A DNA stretch of 58,550 bases from Chitinophagaceae bacterium (lineage in GTDB: Bacteria; Bacteroidota; Bacteroidia; Chitinophagales; Chitinophagaceae): the NCBI GenBank assembly GCA_016787065.1, contig JAEUVD010000030.1:1-58550 (forward strand). Direction: 5' to 3'. The position numbers and the translations under genes are program-made. Shown here piece by piece: positions 50,456 to 58,550 of this stretch. Each line of letters starts with the position of its first letter. The first letter of the stretch is position 1. The notes under the pieces are model-generated. The model was not told where the DNA came from, ran no database searches, and worked only from the letters and a program-made list of their open reading frames with translations.

Positions 50456-51316
50456 ATGTTCAAATCAATGTCGATGCTGTTCTCTTTAGTCATACCAGCT
50501 ATGTTAGGAGTTACGGCTCAACCAAAGAATTCACAGAATCAGTTAAATTCAAAAAAAATGATAACAGAAGTAAACAATTATGTGCATTTTCATGGTGCAC
50601 CCACGAAAGGCAAAATTTTAATGGTGGCAAGTTCACCAAGTGTAAGCAAACAAACCGGCTGGCCTATAGGCTTTTGGGCGGCTGAACTCACCCACCCTCT
50701 TCGCGTATTTCAGGAAGCCGGTTACGATGTTGAGCTCGTTTCTACCGAAGGTGGAAAACTAGAAATGGATGGCTACTCTAATCCCACCGATGCTAGCGGT
50801 TATTCGGCTAGCGATGTAATTTCATTGGGTTATATGCAACAAAAATCGTTTCTGGATATGTTGGCTAATACCAAAAAAATTACCGAAGTAACTATGGAAA
50901 ATTACAACGCCATTTTTTTGGTCGGTGGACAAGGTCCAATGTACACCTTTAAAGGTAACAAGGATTTAGAAAAATTATTTGTGGCGTTTTACGAGGCAGG
51001 TAAACCAAGCGCTGCAGTTTGTCATTCCACCACCCTCCTTTTAGAAGCAAAAAAAGCAAATGGCGAATTAGTAGTAAACGGTAAAACCTGGACCGGTTTT
51101 GCAGATGCGGAAGAAGAATATGCCGATAAAGCGGTAGGTATGAAAATTCAACCTTATCGAATTGAAACGGAAGCCAAAAAAATACATGGCACTACGTTTA
51201 AAGTAGCCGCCCCTTTTAGCTCATACGTAATTGCAGATGGCAATTTAATTACCGGTCAGCAGCAAAATTCAGGTGCCGCCGCTGCAGAATTAGTTGTTAA
51301 ACAATTAAATAAATAA
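50456..51316 (+). CDS. Exported DJ-1/PfpI (Hsp31-like) family protein
   Basis: A 286-residue protein with a probable signal peptide (about 1-21, ends VTAQ). The class I glutamine-amidotransferase-like fold is seen in KILMVASSP, GFWAAELTHPLRVFQEAGYDVELVS (acidic partner Glu77), AIFLVGGQGPMYTF and the nucleophile elbow AAVCHST with Cys189. Long homologues of this type act as glyoxalase III, protein repair or chaperone enzymes. Which applies is unknown. The ATG at 50456 is chosen over TTG at 50426. First gene of the HxlR-controlled locus. Confidence 0.87.
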   Translation: MFKSMSMLFSLVIPAMLGVTAQPKNSQNQLNSKKMITEVNNYVHFHGAPTKGKILMVASSPSVSKQTGWPIGFWAAELTHPLRVFQEAGYDVELVSTEGGKLEMDGYSNPTDASGYSASDVISLGYMQQKSFLDMLANTKKITEVTMENYNAIFLVGGQGPMYTFKGNKDLEKLFVAFYEAGKPSAAVCHSTTLLLEAKKANGELVVNGKTWTGFADAEEEYADKAVGMKIQPYRIETEAKKIHGTTFKVAAPFSSYVIADGNLITGQQQNSGAAAAELVVKQLNK

Positions 51317-51319
51317 GCT

Positions 51320-51694
51320 ATGAATGCAATTTATTGGTTTGAGATTCCTGCTTTAGATTTAGACCGCGCGTTTACCTTCTACAACACTGTTTTAAATAAC
51401 AATGTTCGTAAAGGAACATTTAATAATAATGAATTAATTCTATTTAATGTACCGTTTGCTACCGGTGAAGCGGTTGGCGGATCAATTGTAGTTCGAGAAG
51501 ATTTGAAGCCAACAAAAGAAGGCGGAGTTATTTATCTCAATGCCTTTGGTAAATTAACGGATGCTGTTTCACGTGTGCAACAAGCCGGAGGTCAGGTTCT
51601 GGTGCCACTTATCGACCTAGGTAAATTTGGGTTCTCCGCGATTATCATAGATAGTGAAGGAAATAAAATTGGTTTACTATCCTATGAAAAATAA
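51320..51694 (+). CDS. VOC-family protein (glyoxalase/bleomycin-resistance fold)
   Basis: A 124-residue VOC protein with the two beta-alpha-beta-beta-beta units: IYWFEIPALDLDRAFTFYNTVL at the start and VLVPLIDLGKFGFSAIIIDSEGNKIGLLS at the end. Substrate unknown. It starts three bases after the DJ-1 gene and overlaps the next gene by 11 bases, so the three form an operon. The pairing of DJ-1 and VOC fits detoxification of reactive carbonyls (inference). Confidence 0.87.
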   Translation: MNAIYWFEIPALDLDRAFTFYNTVLNNNVRKGTFNNNELILFNVPFATGEAVGGSIVVREDLKPTKEGGVIYLNAFGKLTDAVSRVQQAGGQVLVPLIDLGKFGFSAIIIDSEGNKIGLLSYEK

Positions 51695-52340
51695 ACTAAT
51701 TCTGGTTGTACTAGCAACACTTCTTTCAGGGATTATTGCTAGTTCCCAAATACCAGTAGAAGCGTTTGCCGGAAACGAGAAGGCAACACTGGATATTATG
51801 TTTTTCAAATTCATTAAAAATAAAGATGGTCAACAATCCAATTTTTTGTTTTTCAACCGCAACCGAACAAGTGTTGATTACAAAATGAACACAACAGCCT
51901 ATTTGCCATTATTTGGTTTTACAGAGGCGTTTAGTTATAACCACAAAAAGCTAAAAGGACTGGCCCCTGTATTCGTGTTAAGCCTCTTGAATAGTGGTGT
52001 TACCCCTAAAGCGGGTATTCAATATTCCAGAGTAAAAAAAGATTTTACGTTATTCAGTTGGGTGGTTACGGAAACAATCAAAAATCCGAAGGTGGATATT
52101 TTCCTTCTAGGAAGATTCATACCTAAGCTATCCAAAAACTGGAATTTGTTTTCACAATTAGAATTAATTCAAACCTTGCCGACCGTAAAACAAAGAAATT
52201 TTTCTTTTACACAGCGAATTCGCTTCGGACTAAAGTTAAAAGAATTTCAATTTGGTTTGGGAATAGATTTAGCACAACTTGGAAGGAATAGTTTCACATC
52301 AACTCAAAACAAAGGTGCATTCCTTAGATATGAATTTTAA
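51684..52340 (+). CDS. Predicted outer-membrane beta-barrel, DUF5020-like
   Basis: A 218-residue protein with a signal peptide (about 1-21, ends IASSQ) and alternating beta strands (FLFFNRNRTSVDYKM, GIQYSRVKKDFTLFSWVV, FTQRIRFGLKLKEFQFGLGID). It ends in LRYEF, a terminal strand with C-terminal Phe that suggests outer-membrane insertion. The DUF5020-like assignment is tentative. It starts within the VOC gene. Confidence 0.65.
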   Translation: MKNKLILVVLATLLSGIIASSQIPVEAFAGNEKATLDIMFFKFIKNKDGQQSNFLFFNRNRTSVDYKMNTTAYLPLFGFTEAFSYNHKKLKGLAPVFVLSLLNSGVTPKAGIQYSRVKKDFTLFSWVVTETIKNPKVDIFLLGRFIPKLSKNWNLFSQLELIQTLPTVKQRNFSFTQRIRFGLKLKEFQFGLGIDLAQLGRNSFTSTQNKGAFLRYEF

Positions 52341-52343
52341 ATA

Positions 52344-53276
52344 ATGATAGTTAAAAGAAACTTCAATTTACGAAAAGTGTTTCGAAATATCCGCATGGAA
52401 ACCATAACTGTACTCATTAGTTCAACGTTGGTATTTCTACTGCATAAATATAATCTACTGGAACTTTCGCTCCCTTTTTCTATTGCGGGAACCTTAGGTT
52501 CGGCCTTAGCTATCTTTATTGCATTCAGAAACCAAAGTAGTTATGCTCGATGGTGGGAAGCCAGAACTATTTGGGGTGGAATAATTAATAACAGTAGAAT
52601 TTTTGCACGACAAATTATTGCACATGTTGACAATGCCATTGCTCTCGGAAAAGTAAACAACAGCGATGGAGAAATTTATAAACAAGAAATGATTTATCGA
52701 CAAATTGCATTCGCTCACTGTTTGAGATTACATTTAAGAAAACAAAATAGATTTAATGAATTTCAACATCTACTTTCCGAAAATGAATTTAGCGAACTAC
52801 TACACAAACTAAATCGTCCAAATATTTTACTACATCAACAAGGATTACGAATCAAAGAAGCCATGCGTATTGACATGTTAGGACCCTTTGATAACATTAG
52901 TATCGAGCCTAACTTGGCCACTTTTAGTAATTGGCAAGGAGCATGCGAAAGGATAAAAAACACACCTCTTCCGATGAATTATCAATATTTTACAAAAGTA
53001 TTTTTATATGTTTTTATTTTGGTGTTGCCATTTTGTTTGATTGGTGATTTTTCTAAAATGAATATCGATTTTATGCTTATTCCAATATGCTTTATGATTT
53101 GCTTTGTATTTGCTGTCATGAATAAAGTAGGAGAAATTAATGAAAATCCTTTCGAAAATAATATTTCAGATATTCCTATGACCGCATTATGTAACACGAT
53201 TGAAAGAGATTTGAAAGAAATGCTTGGCGAAATAGTACCTGAAAAATTAGAGGCTCAAAATGGTTATATTTTTTAA
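52344..53276 (+). CDS. Bestrophin-family anion channel
   Basis: A 310-residue membrane protein of the bestrophin/UPF0187 family. SIAGTLGSALAIFIAFRNQSSYARWWEART is the family signature (neck helix and RWWEAR), and the later helices (FTKVFLYVFILVLPFCL) and NPFENNISDIPMTALCNTIERD match the C-terminal half. Bacterial members are pentameric ion channels. It starts three bases after the barrel gene. Confidence 0.9.
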   Translation: MIVKRNFNLRKVFRNIRMETITVLISSTLVFLLHKYNLLELSLPFSIAGTLGSALAIFIAFRNQSSYARWWEARTIWGGIINNSRIFARQIIAHVDNAIALGKVNNSDGEIYKQEMIYRQIAFAHCLRLHLRKQNRFNEFQHLLSENEFSELLHKLNRPNILLHQQGLRIKEAMRIDMLGPFDNISIEPNLATFSNWQGACERIKNTPLPMNYQYFTKVFLYVFILVLPFCLIGDFSKMNIDFMLIPICFMICFVFAVMNKVGEINENPFENNISDIPMTALCNTIERDLKEMLGEIVPEKLEAQNGYIF

Positions 53277-53287
53277 AAATTAAAATA

Positions 53288-53902
53288 ATGAAAATTGCAA
53301 TTATCGGTTCTGGAAACGTAGGAGGTGCACTGGCTCAACAATGGATCAAAGCAGGGCATACGGTACTCATTGGAGCAAAGTTACCATGGAGTGAAAAGAA
53401 TATAGCTTTAGCATCAAAAATTGGTGAAGCTAGATTCACTTCAATAGAAAATGCTGTCAAGCAAAGTGAAATTATTTTAATATCCACACCACCTACTGCC
53501 GTTTTTGAACTTCTCGAACAAATGGGTGATGTATCAAATAAGGTTATTATAGACGCCACCAATTCCATCATGAAAAACCCTGAACCCTACAAGACAGTTT
53601 ACCATTGTTTATCCGATCAAACCAATGCAACTATTGTAAAGTGTTTTAATAGTACCGGGTTTGAAAATATGATGAATCCAATATATAACGGTCAAGGTAT
53701 TGATATGTTTATGGCAGGTGATAGCGAAAATGCAAAGTCCGTTGCCACGCAATTAGCGCTCGATTGTGGTTTTGCTTCATGTATTGATTTTGGTCAATCC
53801 GACAAAGTAGAACTTTTAGAAAAATTCGCCTTAGCATGGATTAACCTTGCCATAATGCAAAATCACGGTCGAGATATGGCTTTTAAAGTGGTTCGAAGAT
53901 AA
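53288..53902 (+). CDS. NADP-binding reductase of the F420-dependent NADP reductase-like family
   Basis: A 204-residue protein beginning with a Rossmann motif, KIAIIGSGNVGGALAQQW (GxGxxG), followed by SEIILISTPPTAV, VIIDATNSI and a C-terminal helix region. This is the NPFR-like/NAD(P)-binding group related to F420H2:NADP oxidoreductases. Coenzyme F420 use cannot be inferred. Last gene of the HxlR-linked locus, 11 bases after the bestrophin gene. Confidence 0.87.
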   Translation: MKIAIIGSGNVGGALAQQWIKAGHTVLIGAKLPWSEKNIALASKIGEARFTSIENAVKQSEIILISTPPTAVFELLEQMGDVSNKVIIDATNSIMKNPEPYKTVYHCLSDQTNATIVKCFNSTGFENMMNPIYNGQGIDMFMAGDSENAKSVATQLALDCGFASCIDFGQSDKVELLEKFALAWINLAIMQNHGRDMAFKVVRR

Positions 53903-53961
53903 CTACGAAAAATTAGCTGTTGACGTGTAACGGCTTTTCAACCTTCTACGCTGCAAGGCAT

Positions 53962-55473
53962 CTAGGAATTCGTTTTCTCCGGTCGCATTTGAGGAAACAA
54001 TAACACATCTTGAATACTTTGGTTATTGGTCATCAACATGGCAAGACGATCAATTCCAAATCCGATACCTGCAGTTGGCGGCATACCATATTCCAAGGCA
54101 CGTAGAAAATCATAGTCAATGAACATAGCTTCATCATCACCCCGTTCCATAAGTTTACTCTGTTCTTCAAATCGTTCGCGTTGATCAACCGGATCATTTA
54201 ATTCGGTATAAGCATTCGCTATTTCTTTTCCATTCACCATCAATTCAAAACGTTCAACTAAACCGGGTTTGCTTCGATGCTTTTTTGTAAGCGGACTCAT
54301 TTCCACAGGATAATCGGTTATAAAGGTTGGTTGAAAATAATGGTGTTCACATTTTTCTCCAAACAACTCATCTACTAGCTTGCCTCTACCCATAGTATCA
54401 TCTACCGCAATATGCAATTGTTTACAAGTTTGGCGTAGTTCATCTTCATTCATGCCACTCACGTCAACTCCTGTATGTGTTTTAATGGCATCGTAAATAC
54501 TCACTCGTTGATAAGGGGCTTTAAATTCAATAACCTGCTCACCAACTTGAATACTTGTTGTGCCATTCGTATCCAACGCAACTTTTTCTAAGAGTTGTTC
54601 TGTTGTTTCCATCATCCAGATATAGTCTTTATAGGCAACGTAAAATTCTAATACCGTAAACTCCGGATTATGCGTTCTATCCATTCCTTCATTTCTGAAA
54701 TTTCTACTAAACTCGTACACGAAATCAAAACCACCAACGATCAAACGCTTTAAATAAAGCTCATTCGCAATACGTAAGTAAAACGGAATATCCAGTGCAT
54801 TATGATGCGTTATAAACGGTCGGGCTGCGGCTCCACCTGGTATACTTTGCAATACCGGCGTATCCACCTCTAAAGCACCCATGGCATTCAGAAAAGTACG
54901 AATGCTATTTACCATAGTGCTACGCTTTACAAATGTTTCCTTTACCATTGGGTTAATGATAAGATCGGCATAACGTTGTCGGTATCGAAATTCAGGATCG
55001 GTTACTTCATCAAACACATTACCTTCTTCATCACGTTTTACAACCGGTAAAGGTTTTAAACTTTTAGCAAGTAAAATAACTTCCCGCGCATGTACGCTCA
55101 CTTCACCGGTTTTAGTGGTGAACATATACCCTTTCACGCCAAAAATATCACCCAAATCGGCTTTCTTAACTACTTCGTCAAAGAGTGTTTTATCTTCTCC
55201 TGTACAAATGTCGTCGCGCTTAATATAACATTGCAGTATTCCCTTCGCATCTTGAAGTTTTATAAAGAAGACCTTTCCTTTGTCGTTTATACTCATGGCT
55301 CGACCTGCAATTACAACATCTAAGGTTACCTCCTTATTTTGCTCATACGCAGCTTTAGCATCTTCACTGTAATGAGAAACCGGAAATAGCGGCGCTGGAT
55401 ACGGATCAATGCCTAAAGATTGTAAGTGATGTAATTTTTCTCTACGAATAAGCTCTTGTTCTGAATACGACAT
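53962..55473 (-). CDS. lysS: Lysyl-tRNA synthetase, class II
   Basis: A 503-residue enzyme. The N-terminal OB-fold anticodon-binding domain (VVIAGRAMSINDKGKVFFIKLQD) is followed by the class II catalytic core: motif 1 region with VLQSIPGGAAARPF, motif 2 FRNEGMDRTHNPEFT and motif 3 GIGFGIDRLAML. The ATG at 55473 (MSYSEQELIRREKL) is the family start. A frame from 55509 would add a spurious N-terminus overlapping the promoter box. Confidence 0.97.
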   Translation of the reverse strand: MSYSEQELIRREKLHHLQSLGIDPYPAPLFPVSHYSEDAKAAYEQNKEVTLDVVIAGRAMSINDKGKVFFIKLQDAKGILQCYIKRDDICTGEDKTLFDEVVKKADLGDIFGVKGYMFTTKTGEVSVHAREVILLAKSLKPLPVVKRDEEGNVFDEVTDPEFRYRQRYADLIINPMVKETFVKRSTMVNSIRTFLNAMGALEVDTPVLQSIPGGAAARPFITHHNALDIPFYLRIANELYLKRLIVGGFDFVYEFSRNFRNEGMDRTHNPEFTVLEFYVAYKDYIWMMETTEQLLEKVALDTNGTTSIQVGEQVIEFKAPYQRVSIYDAIKTHTGVDVSGMNEDELRQTCKQLHIAVDDTMGRGKLVDELFGEKCEHHYFQPTFITDYPVEMSPLTKKHRSKPGLVERFELMVNGKEIANAYTELNDPVDQRERFEEQSKLMERGDDEAMFIDYDFLRALEYGMPPTAGIGFGIDRLAMLMTNNQSIQDVLLFPQMRPEKTNS

Positions 55474-55506
55474 GATAATGATTTGTTTAAAATTTCTAAA
55501 CGGCAG

Positions 55507-55514
55507 CAAATGTA
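55507..55514 (-). promoter_or_regulatory. -7 promoter box of lysS
   Basis: TACATTTG on the minus strand, 33 bases before the lysS ATG. Confidence 0.45.
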
Positions 55515-55550
55515 AGGTTTCACCTGAAAATGTTTAAACTAAAATCAATT

Positions 55551-55580
55551 TTGAAGGCTTAATCAGAGTAATTACATTTG
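55551..55580 (+). promoter_or_regulatory. Consensus promoter of the serine hydrolase gene
   Basis: TTG (55551-55553, within TTTTG), a 19-base spacer and TACATTTG (55573-55580) match the Bacteroidota -33/-7 consensus. The ATG is six bases beyond the box. This is the clearest promoter in the window. Confidence 0.7.
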
Positions 55581-55586
55581 TGGGTC

Positions 55587-56621
55587 ATGGGAAAGAAAAA
55601 CAGCTCTTCGTTACTAGCCATTAAAGTAAATTTATTTCAACTCGTAATCTTATTGGCTCTCACTGGAGTTCTCGTTTATTTTGGAACACGTTACACATTA
55701 GAGAAAAAAGCCGATCTGTTAGCTTCCTATTCTTCATCGCCGGTAGGCTCCGATTCCGGATGCAAGTATGATGTTAAACGAGTTCAAGGTTATAAGTATA
55801 TCAAACCGATTTTATTTGTTGATCAGGAATGCGAAGGCTCTACACTGCAATTTATTAAGTCTGATTTAATCAACTACATCGACGAATGCAAATCGAAAGG
55901 AGAAATTAACTCGGTGGCTGTTTATTTAAAAGACTATCAAAGCAATGATTATTTCTCTATCAATGGCAATGAGAAATTCATGCCGGCTTCCTTAATGAAA
56001 GTACCATTTCTGATTACCTTTCTTAAAATGAGTGAAAAGTATCCGGGTTTATTACAGGAGAAATATACTTTCAATAAAGATTACAGTAAAACCAAAACGC
56101 CTGAAGTGCTCGCCAAAAGTATCGAACAAGGAAAAAGTTATACGGTGGAAGAATTATTGCAATATATGATTCAGTATTCCGATAATAATGCCACTTATCT
56201 TCTTTCAGAACATATAGATAATGCTATGCTGAATGCCGTATTTACGGATTTTGGTTTACAAGCTCCACAATTAGGTTCTGTTAATTTATTTATGAGTGCC
56301 GAAGAATATTCACGCTTCATGCGTTCTTTAGTGAATGGAACATACCTTACGAAAGCTAATTCAGAGAAAGCCATCGCCCTACTTACAACATCTGTTTTTG
56401 ATAAAGGCATTCAACATGATTTACCAAAAGATATTTCAATTGCTCATAAATTCGGTGAAAGTGGCAATGAAAATGAAATGCAACTCCATGAATCCGGTAT
56501 CGTTTACTTAGAAAACAAACCTTATTTGATTACGGTGATGACTAAAGGAAGTAATAAAACACATCTGGAGCAAGTGATTCAACGAATTTCTTCAAAGGTT
56601 TATCAGAGTTTGAAATCATAA
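55587..56621 (+). CDS. Membrane-anchored serine hydrolase of the class A beta-lactamase fold
   Basis: A 344-residue protein with one N-terminal helix (about 14-34). Ser135-x-x-Lys138 (PASLMK), Ser198-Asp-Asn (SDN), and Lys288-Phe-Gly (KFGESG) give the full active-site set of penicillin-recognising serine enzymes. No Glu-x-x-Leu-Asn omega-loop motif is visible between SDN and KFG, so efficient beta-lactamase activity is unlikely. A DD-peptidase-like or other hydrolase role is more plausible. Start ATG 55587, six bases after the promoter box. Confidence 0.82.
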   Translation: MGKKNSSSLLAIKVNLFQLVILLALTGVLVYFGTRYTLEKKADLLASYSSSPVGSDSGCKYDVKRVQGYKYIKPILFVDQECEGSTLQFIKSDLINYIDECKSKGEINSVAVYLKDYQSNDYFSINGNEKFMPASLMKVPFLITFLKMSEKYPGLLQEKYTFNKDYSKTKTPEVLAKSIEQGKSYTVEELLQYMIQYSDNNATYLLSEHIDNAMLNAVFTDFGLQAPQLGSVNLFMSAEEYSRFMRSLVNGTYLTKANSEKAIALLTTSVFDKGIQHDLPKDISIAHKFGESGNENEMQLHESGIVYLENKPYLITVMTKGSNKTHLEQVIQRISSKVYQSLKS

Positions 56622-56842
56622 CACTATTGAGTTGATAGAACACGCATTAAAACCAGATTTACCAAGTACTTTTTAGTATTATGTTAGGGTACGATGGATG
56701 CTGAAATACAAATCTGCATCAGGCCTGCGTAACACTAGCCGACTAAACTCATTCAGAGCCCATTATTTATTTCTTTTTAAAAATGACCTAACAGGTGCTA
56801 TTTTTTTGAATGCTGCATTTCCGATTTTCAATTTTATCACCT

Positions 56843-56850
56843 TACCTTTG
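56843..56850 (+). promoter_or_regulatory. -7 promoter box of guaB
   Basis: TACCTTTG, ending only three bases before the guaB ATG at 56854. The transcript is likely leaderless. Confidence 0.5.
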
Positions 56851-56853
56851 CGC

Positions 56854-58320
56854 ATGGCATTACAATCTAAGATTATAATAGAAGGATTAACCTTCGACGA
56901 TGTTCTCCTCGTTCCGGCTTATTCTGAAATATTACCTCGAGAAGTAAATATTCAAACTCAACTCACACGCGATTTAAAAATTAATATTCCCATGGTATCT
57001 GCTGCTATGGATACCGTTACGGAATCACAACTAGCCGTGGCGCTTGCCCGTGAAGGAGGAATTGGCATCCTGCATAAAAACATGTCGATTGAAAAACAAG
57101 CCGACATGGTACGAAAAGTTAAACGTTCGGAAAGTGGACTTATCACGGATCCCTTAACCTTGCCACCCGACGCAACCGTTGGTGATGCCCTTCGCATGAT
57201 GAAGGATAATAAAATTGGCGGAATTCCAATCATCGATCAAAAAAAGAAATTGCTCGGTATTCTAACTAACCGCGATTTGCGTTTTGAGAAAAATGTAAAA
57301 CATAAGGTTGCCGATGTGATGACCAAAGACCGTTTAATTACAGCTCAAATTGGAACTACGCTGTTAAAAGCAGAATCTATTCTTCAACAATATAAAATTG
57401 AAAAACTACCTATTGTTGATAAGAAAAATACCTTAATTGGATTAATTACGTATCGCGATATCCTTCAATATAAAAGTCACCCAAATGCCAGTAAAGATAC
57501 CATGGGGCGTCTCTTAGTTGGAGCAGCCGTAGGCATAACCGCCGATGTTTTATTACGGGTTGAAGCCTTGATTCATGCTGGTGTGGATGTTATCACGTTG
57601 GATTCCGCTCATGGCCATTCCAAAGGTGTTTTGGATACGGTGAAGAAGGTAAAAAAGAATTTTAAACAATTACAAGTTATAGCAGGTAATGTGGCTACCG
57701 CCGATGGAGCAAAGGCCTTAGTTGCTGCTGGTGCTGACGCGGTGAAAGTTGGTGTTGGGCCGGGTTCTATATGCACTACGCGTATTGTAACCGGTGCTGG
57801 TGCGCCTCAATTAACTGCTGTCATGCAGGCTAGTCAGGCAATTAAAGCAAGCGGCGTACCGGTAATTGCTGATGGTGGTATTCGATATACCGGGGATATG
57901 GTGAAAGCCTTAGTTGCAGGTGCATCCTCTATCATGGCCGGCTCTATTTTTGCGGGCGTTGAAGAAAGTCCGGGTGAAACAATTATTTACGAAGGACGAA
58001 AATTCAAATCTTATCGTGGCATGGGTAGTATAGAAGCGATGCAGGAAGGAAGTAAAGATCGTTACTTTCAGGATGTAGAAGACGATATTAAAAAACTGGT
58101 TCCGGAAGGCATTGTTGGTCGCGTTCCATACAAAGGTGGATTGAATGAAGTAGTGCATCAGTTTATTGGTGGCTTGCGGGCAGGTATGGGTTACTGTGGT
58201 GCCAAGAATATTAAGGCCTTGCAGCAAGCTAAGTTTGTTCGTATTACAAATGCCGGTATGCGTGAAAGCCATGCACATGATATTGTAATTACTAAAGAAT
58301 CTCCTAACTATTCGAGATAA
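56854..58320 (+). CDS. guaB: Inosine-5'-monophosphate dehydrogenase
   Basis: A 488-residue IMPDH that oxidises IMP to XMP, the first step of GMP synthesis. The TIM barrel starts [15 protein letters not shown]. Two CBS domains are inserted at about residues 95-205 ([37 protein letters not shown]). The catalytic Cys lies in [24 protein letters not shown] and the late AGMGYCGA follow. ATG 56854 gives the family N-terminus and normal length. The frame from 56698 adds 52 residues without family support. Confidence 0.97.
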   Translation: MALQSKIIIEGLTFDDVLLVPAYSEILPREVNIQTQLTRDLKINIPMVSAAMDTVTESQLAVALAREGGIGILHKNMSIEKQADMVRKVKRSESGLITDPLTLPPDATVGDALRMMKDNKIGGIPIIDQKKKLLGILTNRDLRFEKNVKHKVADVMTKDRLITAQIGTTLLKAESILQQYKIEKLPIVDKKNTLIGLITYRDILQYKSHPNASKDTMGRLLVGAAVGITADVLLRVEALIHAGVDVITLDSAHGHSKGVLDTVKKVKKNFKQLQVIAGNVATADGAKALVAAGADAVKVGVGPGSICTTRIVTGAGAPQLTAVMQASQAIKASGVPVIADGGIRYTGDMVKALVAGASSIMAGSIFAGVEESPGETIIYEGRKFKSYRGMGSIEAMQEGSKDRYFQDVEDDIKKLVPEGIVGRVPYKGGLNEVVHQFIGGLRAGMGYCGAKNIKALQQAKFVRITNAGMRESHAHDIVITKESPNYSR

Positions 58321-58323
58321 GAA

Positions 58324-58550
58324 ATGACCAGCTTACGATTCGTAGGAATTTTAGTTTTTCTGTTGCTTGCGTTTTCAGTTCAACTCAAAGCAGACACGGT
58401 TGAGCCCATCCGACCTAAAACCTTAGGAGTTCGAGTTAGTATTCTCACGTGCAGTGCCGGAGAGGAATTATATTCAACCTATGGTCATTCAGCGGTAAGG
58501 GTTCAGGATAGTGCAAGAGGCACTGATAAGGTTTACAACTATGGCACCTT
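58324..58550 (+). CDS. DUF4105/Lnb-type protein, 5' part only
   Basis: The first 75 codons of a gene cut by the window edge. Signal peptide about 1-22 (FVGILVFLLLAFSVQLKAD), then VSILTCSAGEELYSTYGHSAVRV and KVYNYGT, the characteristic start of the DUF4105 domain, recently linked to lipoprotein N-acyltransferase Lnb in Bacteroides (from memory). The conserved TCxxGxELYSxxGHxAIRV-type start is intact. It begins three bases after guaB and is probably co-transcribed. Confidence 0.8.
   Translation, partial: MTSLRFVGILVFLLLAFSVQLKADTVEPIRPKTLGVRVSILTCSAGEELYSTYGHSAVRVQDSARGTDKVYNYGT

Noticed and set aside
49992..53902. The HxlR-linked locus considered as a horizontally acquired island
   Set aside because: No integrase, tRNA site, flanking repeats or visible shift in base composition was found.
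56698..56853. A 52-residue N-terminal extension of GuaB
   Set aside because: It overlaps the TACCTTTG promoter box, and IMPDH normally begins at the GLTFDDVLL region.

Overview
The window looks like a contiguous piece of a Bacteroidota (Bacteroidetes) chromosome. Evidence: an LpxC-FabZ fusion, a type IX secretion (T9SS) C-terminal sorting domain, an IPExxxVDY-family protein, a DUF4105/Lnb-type protein after guaB, A+T-rich sequence, and many genes preceded by a TAnnTT[T/C]G box, the Bacteroidota -7 promoter element, with no obvious Shine-Dalgarno motifs. No rRNA, tRNA, insertion sequence, phage gene or CRISPR array was seen. The exact genus cannot be read from the sequence.

Layout. 1-9.9 kb: outer-membrane barrel protein, a C-terminally short NAD(P)HX epimerase, ppx and ppk1 (polyphosphate metabolism), a secreted alpha/beta hydrolase, miaB, a TPR membrane protein, and frr translationally coupled to a fatty-acid hydroxylase/sterol desaturase. 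10.1-12.6 kb: two small secreted paralogues with dockerin-like C-termini. 12.8-16.1 kb: a tightly overlapping operon (trmB, DUF5522, ATL-type MGMT homologue, IPExxxVDY), then a LolD/MacB-type ATPase divergent from cdaA (c-di-AMP synthase). 16.4-22.7 kb: a 2115-residue secreted repeat protein. 22.9-26.9 kb: a TPR histidine kinase with a NarL-type regulator, and a GAF/LytS-type kinase. 27-30.7 kb: a lipoprotein, a penicillin-binding protein 1 and a DUF3108 protein. 31-36.9 kb: a second giant secreted protein (kelch-like N-terminus, three 240-residue repeats). 37-38.5 kb: an ECF sigma factor with three tiny membrane/secreted proteins ending in His/Cys-rich tails. 38.6-42.2 kb: a TPR protein, a tyrosine ammonia-lyase-like enzyme and a glycosyltransferase. 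42.3-45.9 kb: an HD phosphohydrolase, lpxD and lpxC-fabZ (lipid A). 46.2-49.8 kb: a T9SS cargo protein. 50-53.9 kb: an HxlR regulator divergent from a five-gene locus (DJ-1/PfpI, VOC, barrel, bestrophin, NADP-binding reductase). 54-58.5 kb: lysS, a membrane-anchored serine hydrolase, guaB and the start of an Lnb/DUF4105 gene.

Most genes are housekeeping or envelope functions. The most unusual content is: (a) four secreted proteins that share one C-terminal module of about 190 residues with two calcium-loop-like motifs instead of the usual T9SS tail; (b) the ECF sigma/small-protein cluster; (c) exact-period tandem repeats in the giant protein; (d) promoter boxes so close to start codons that several transcripts may be leaderless.
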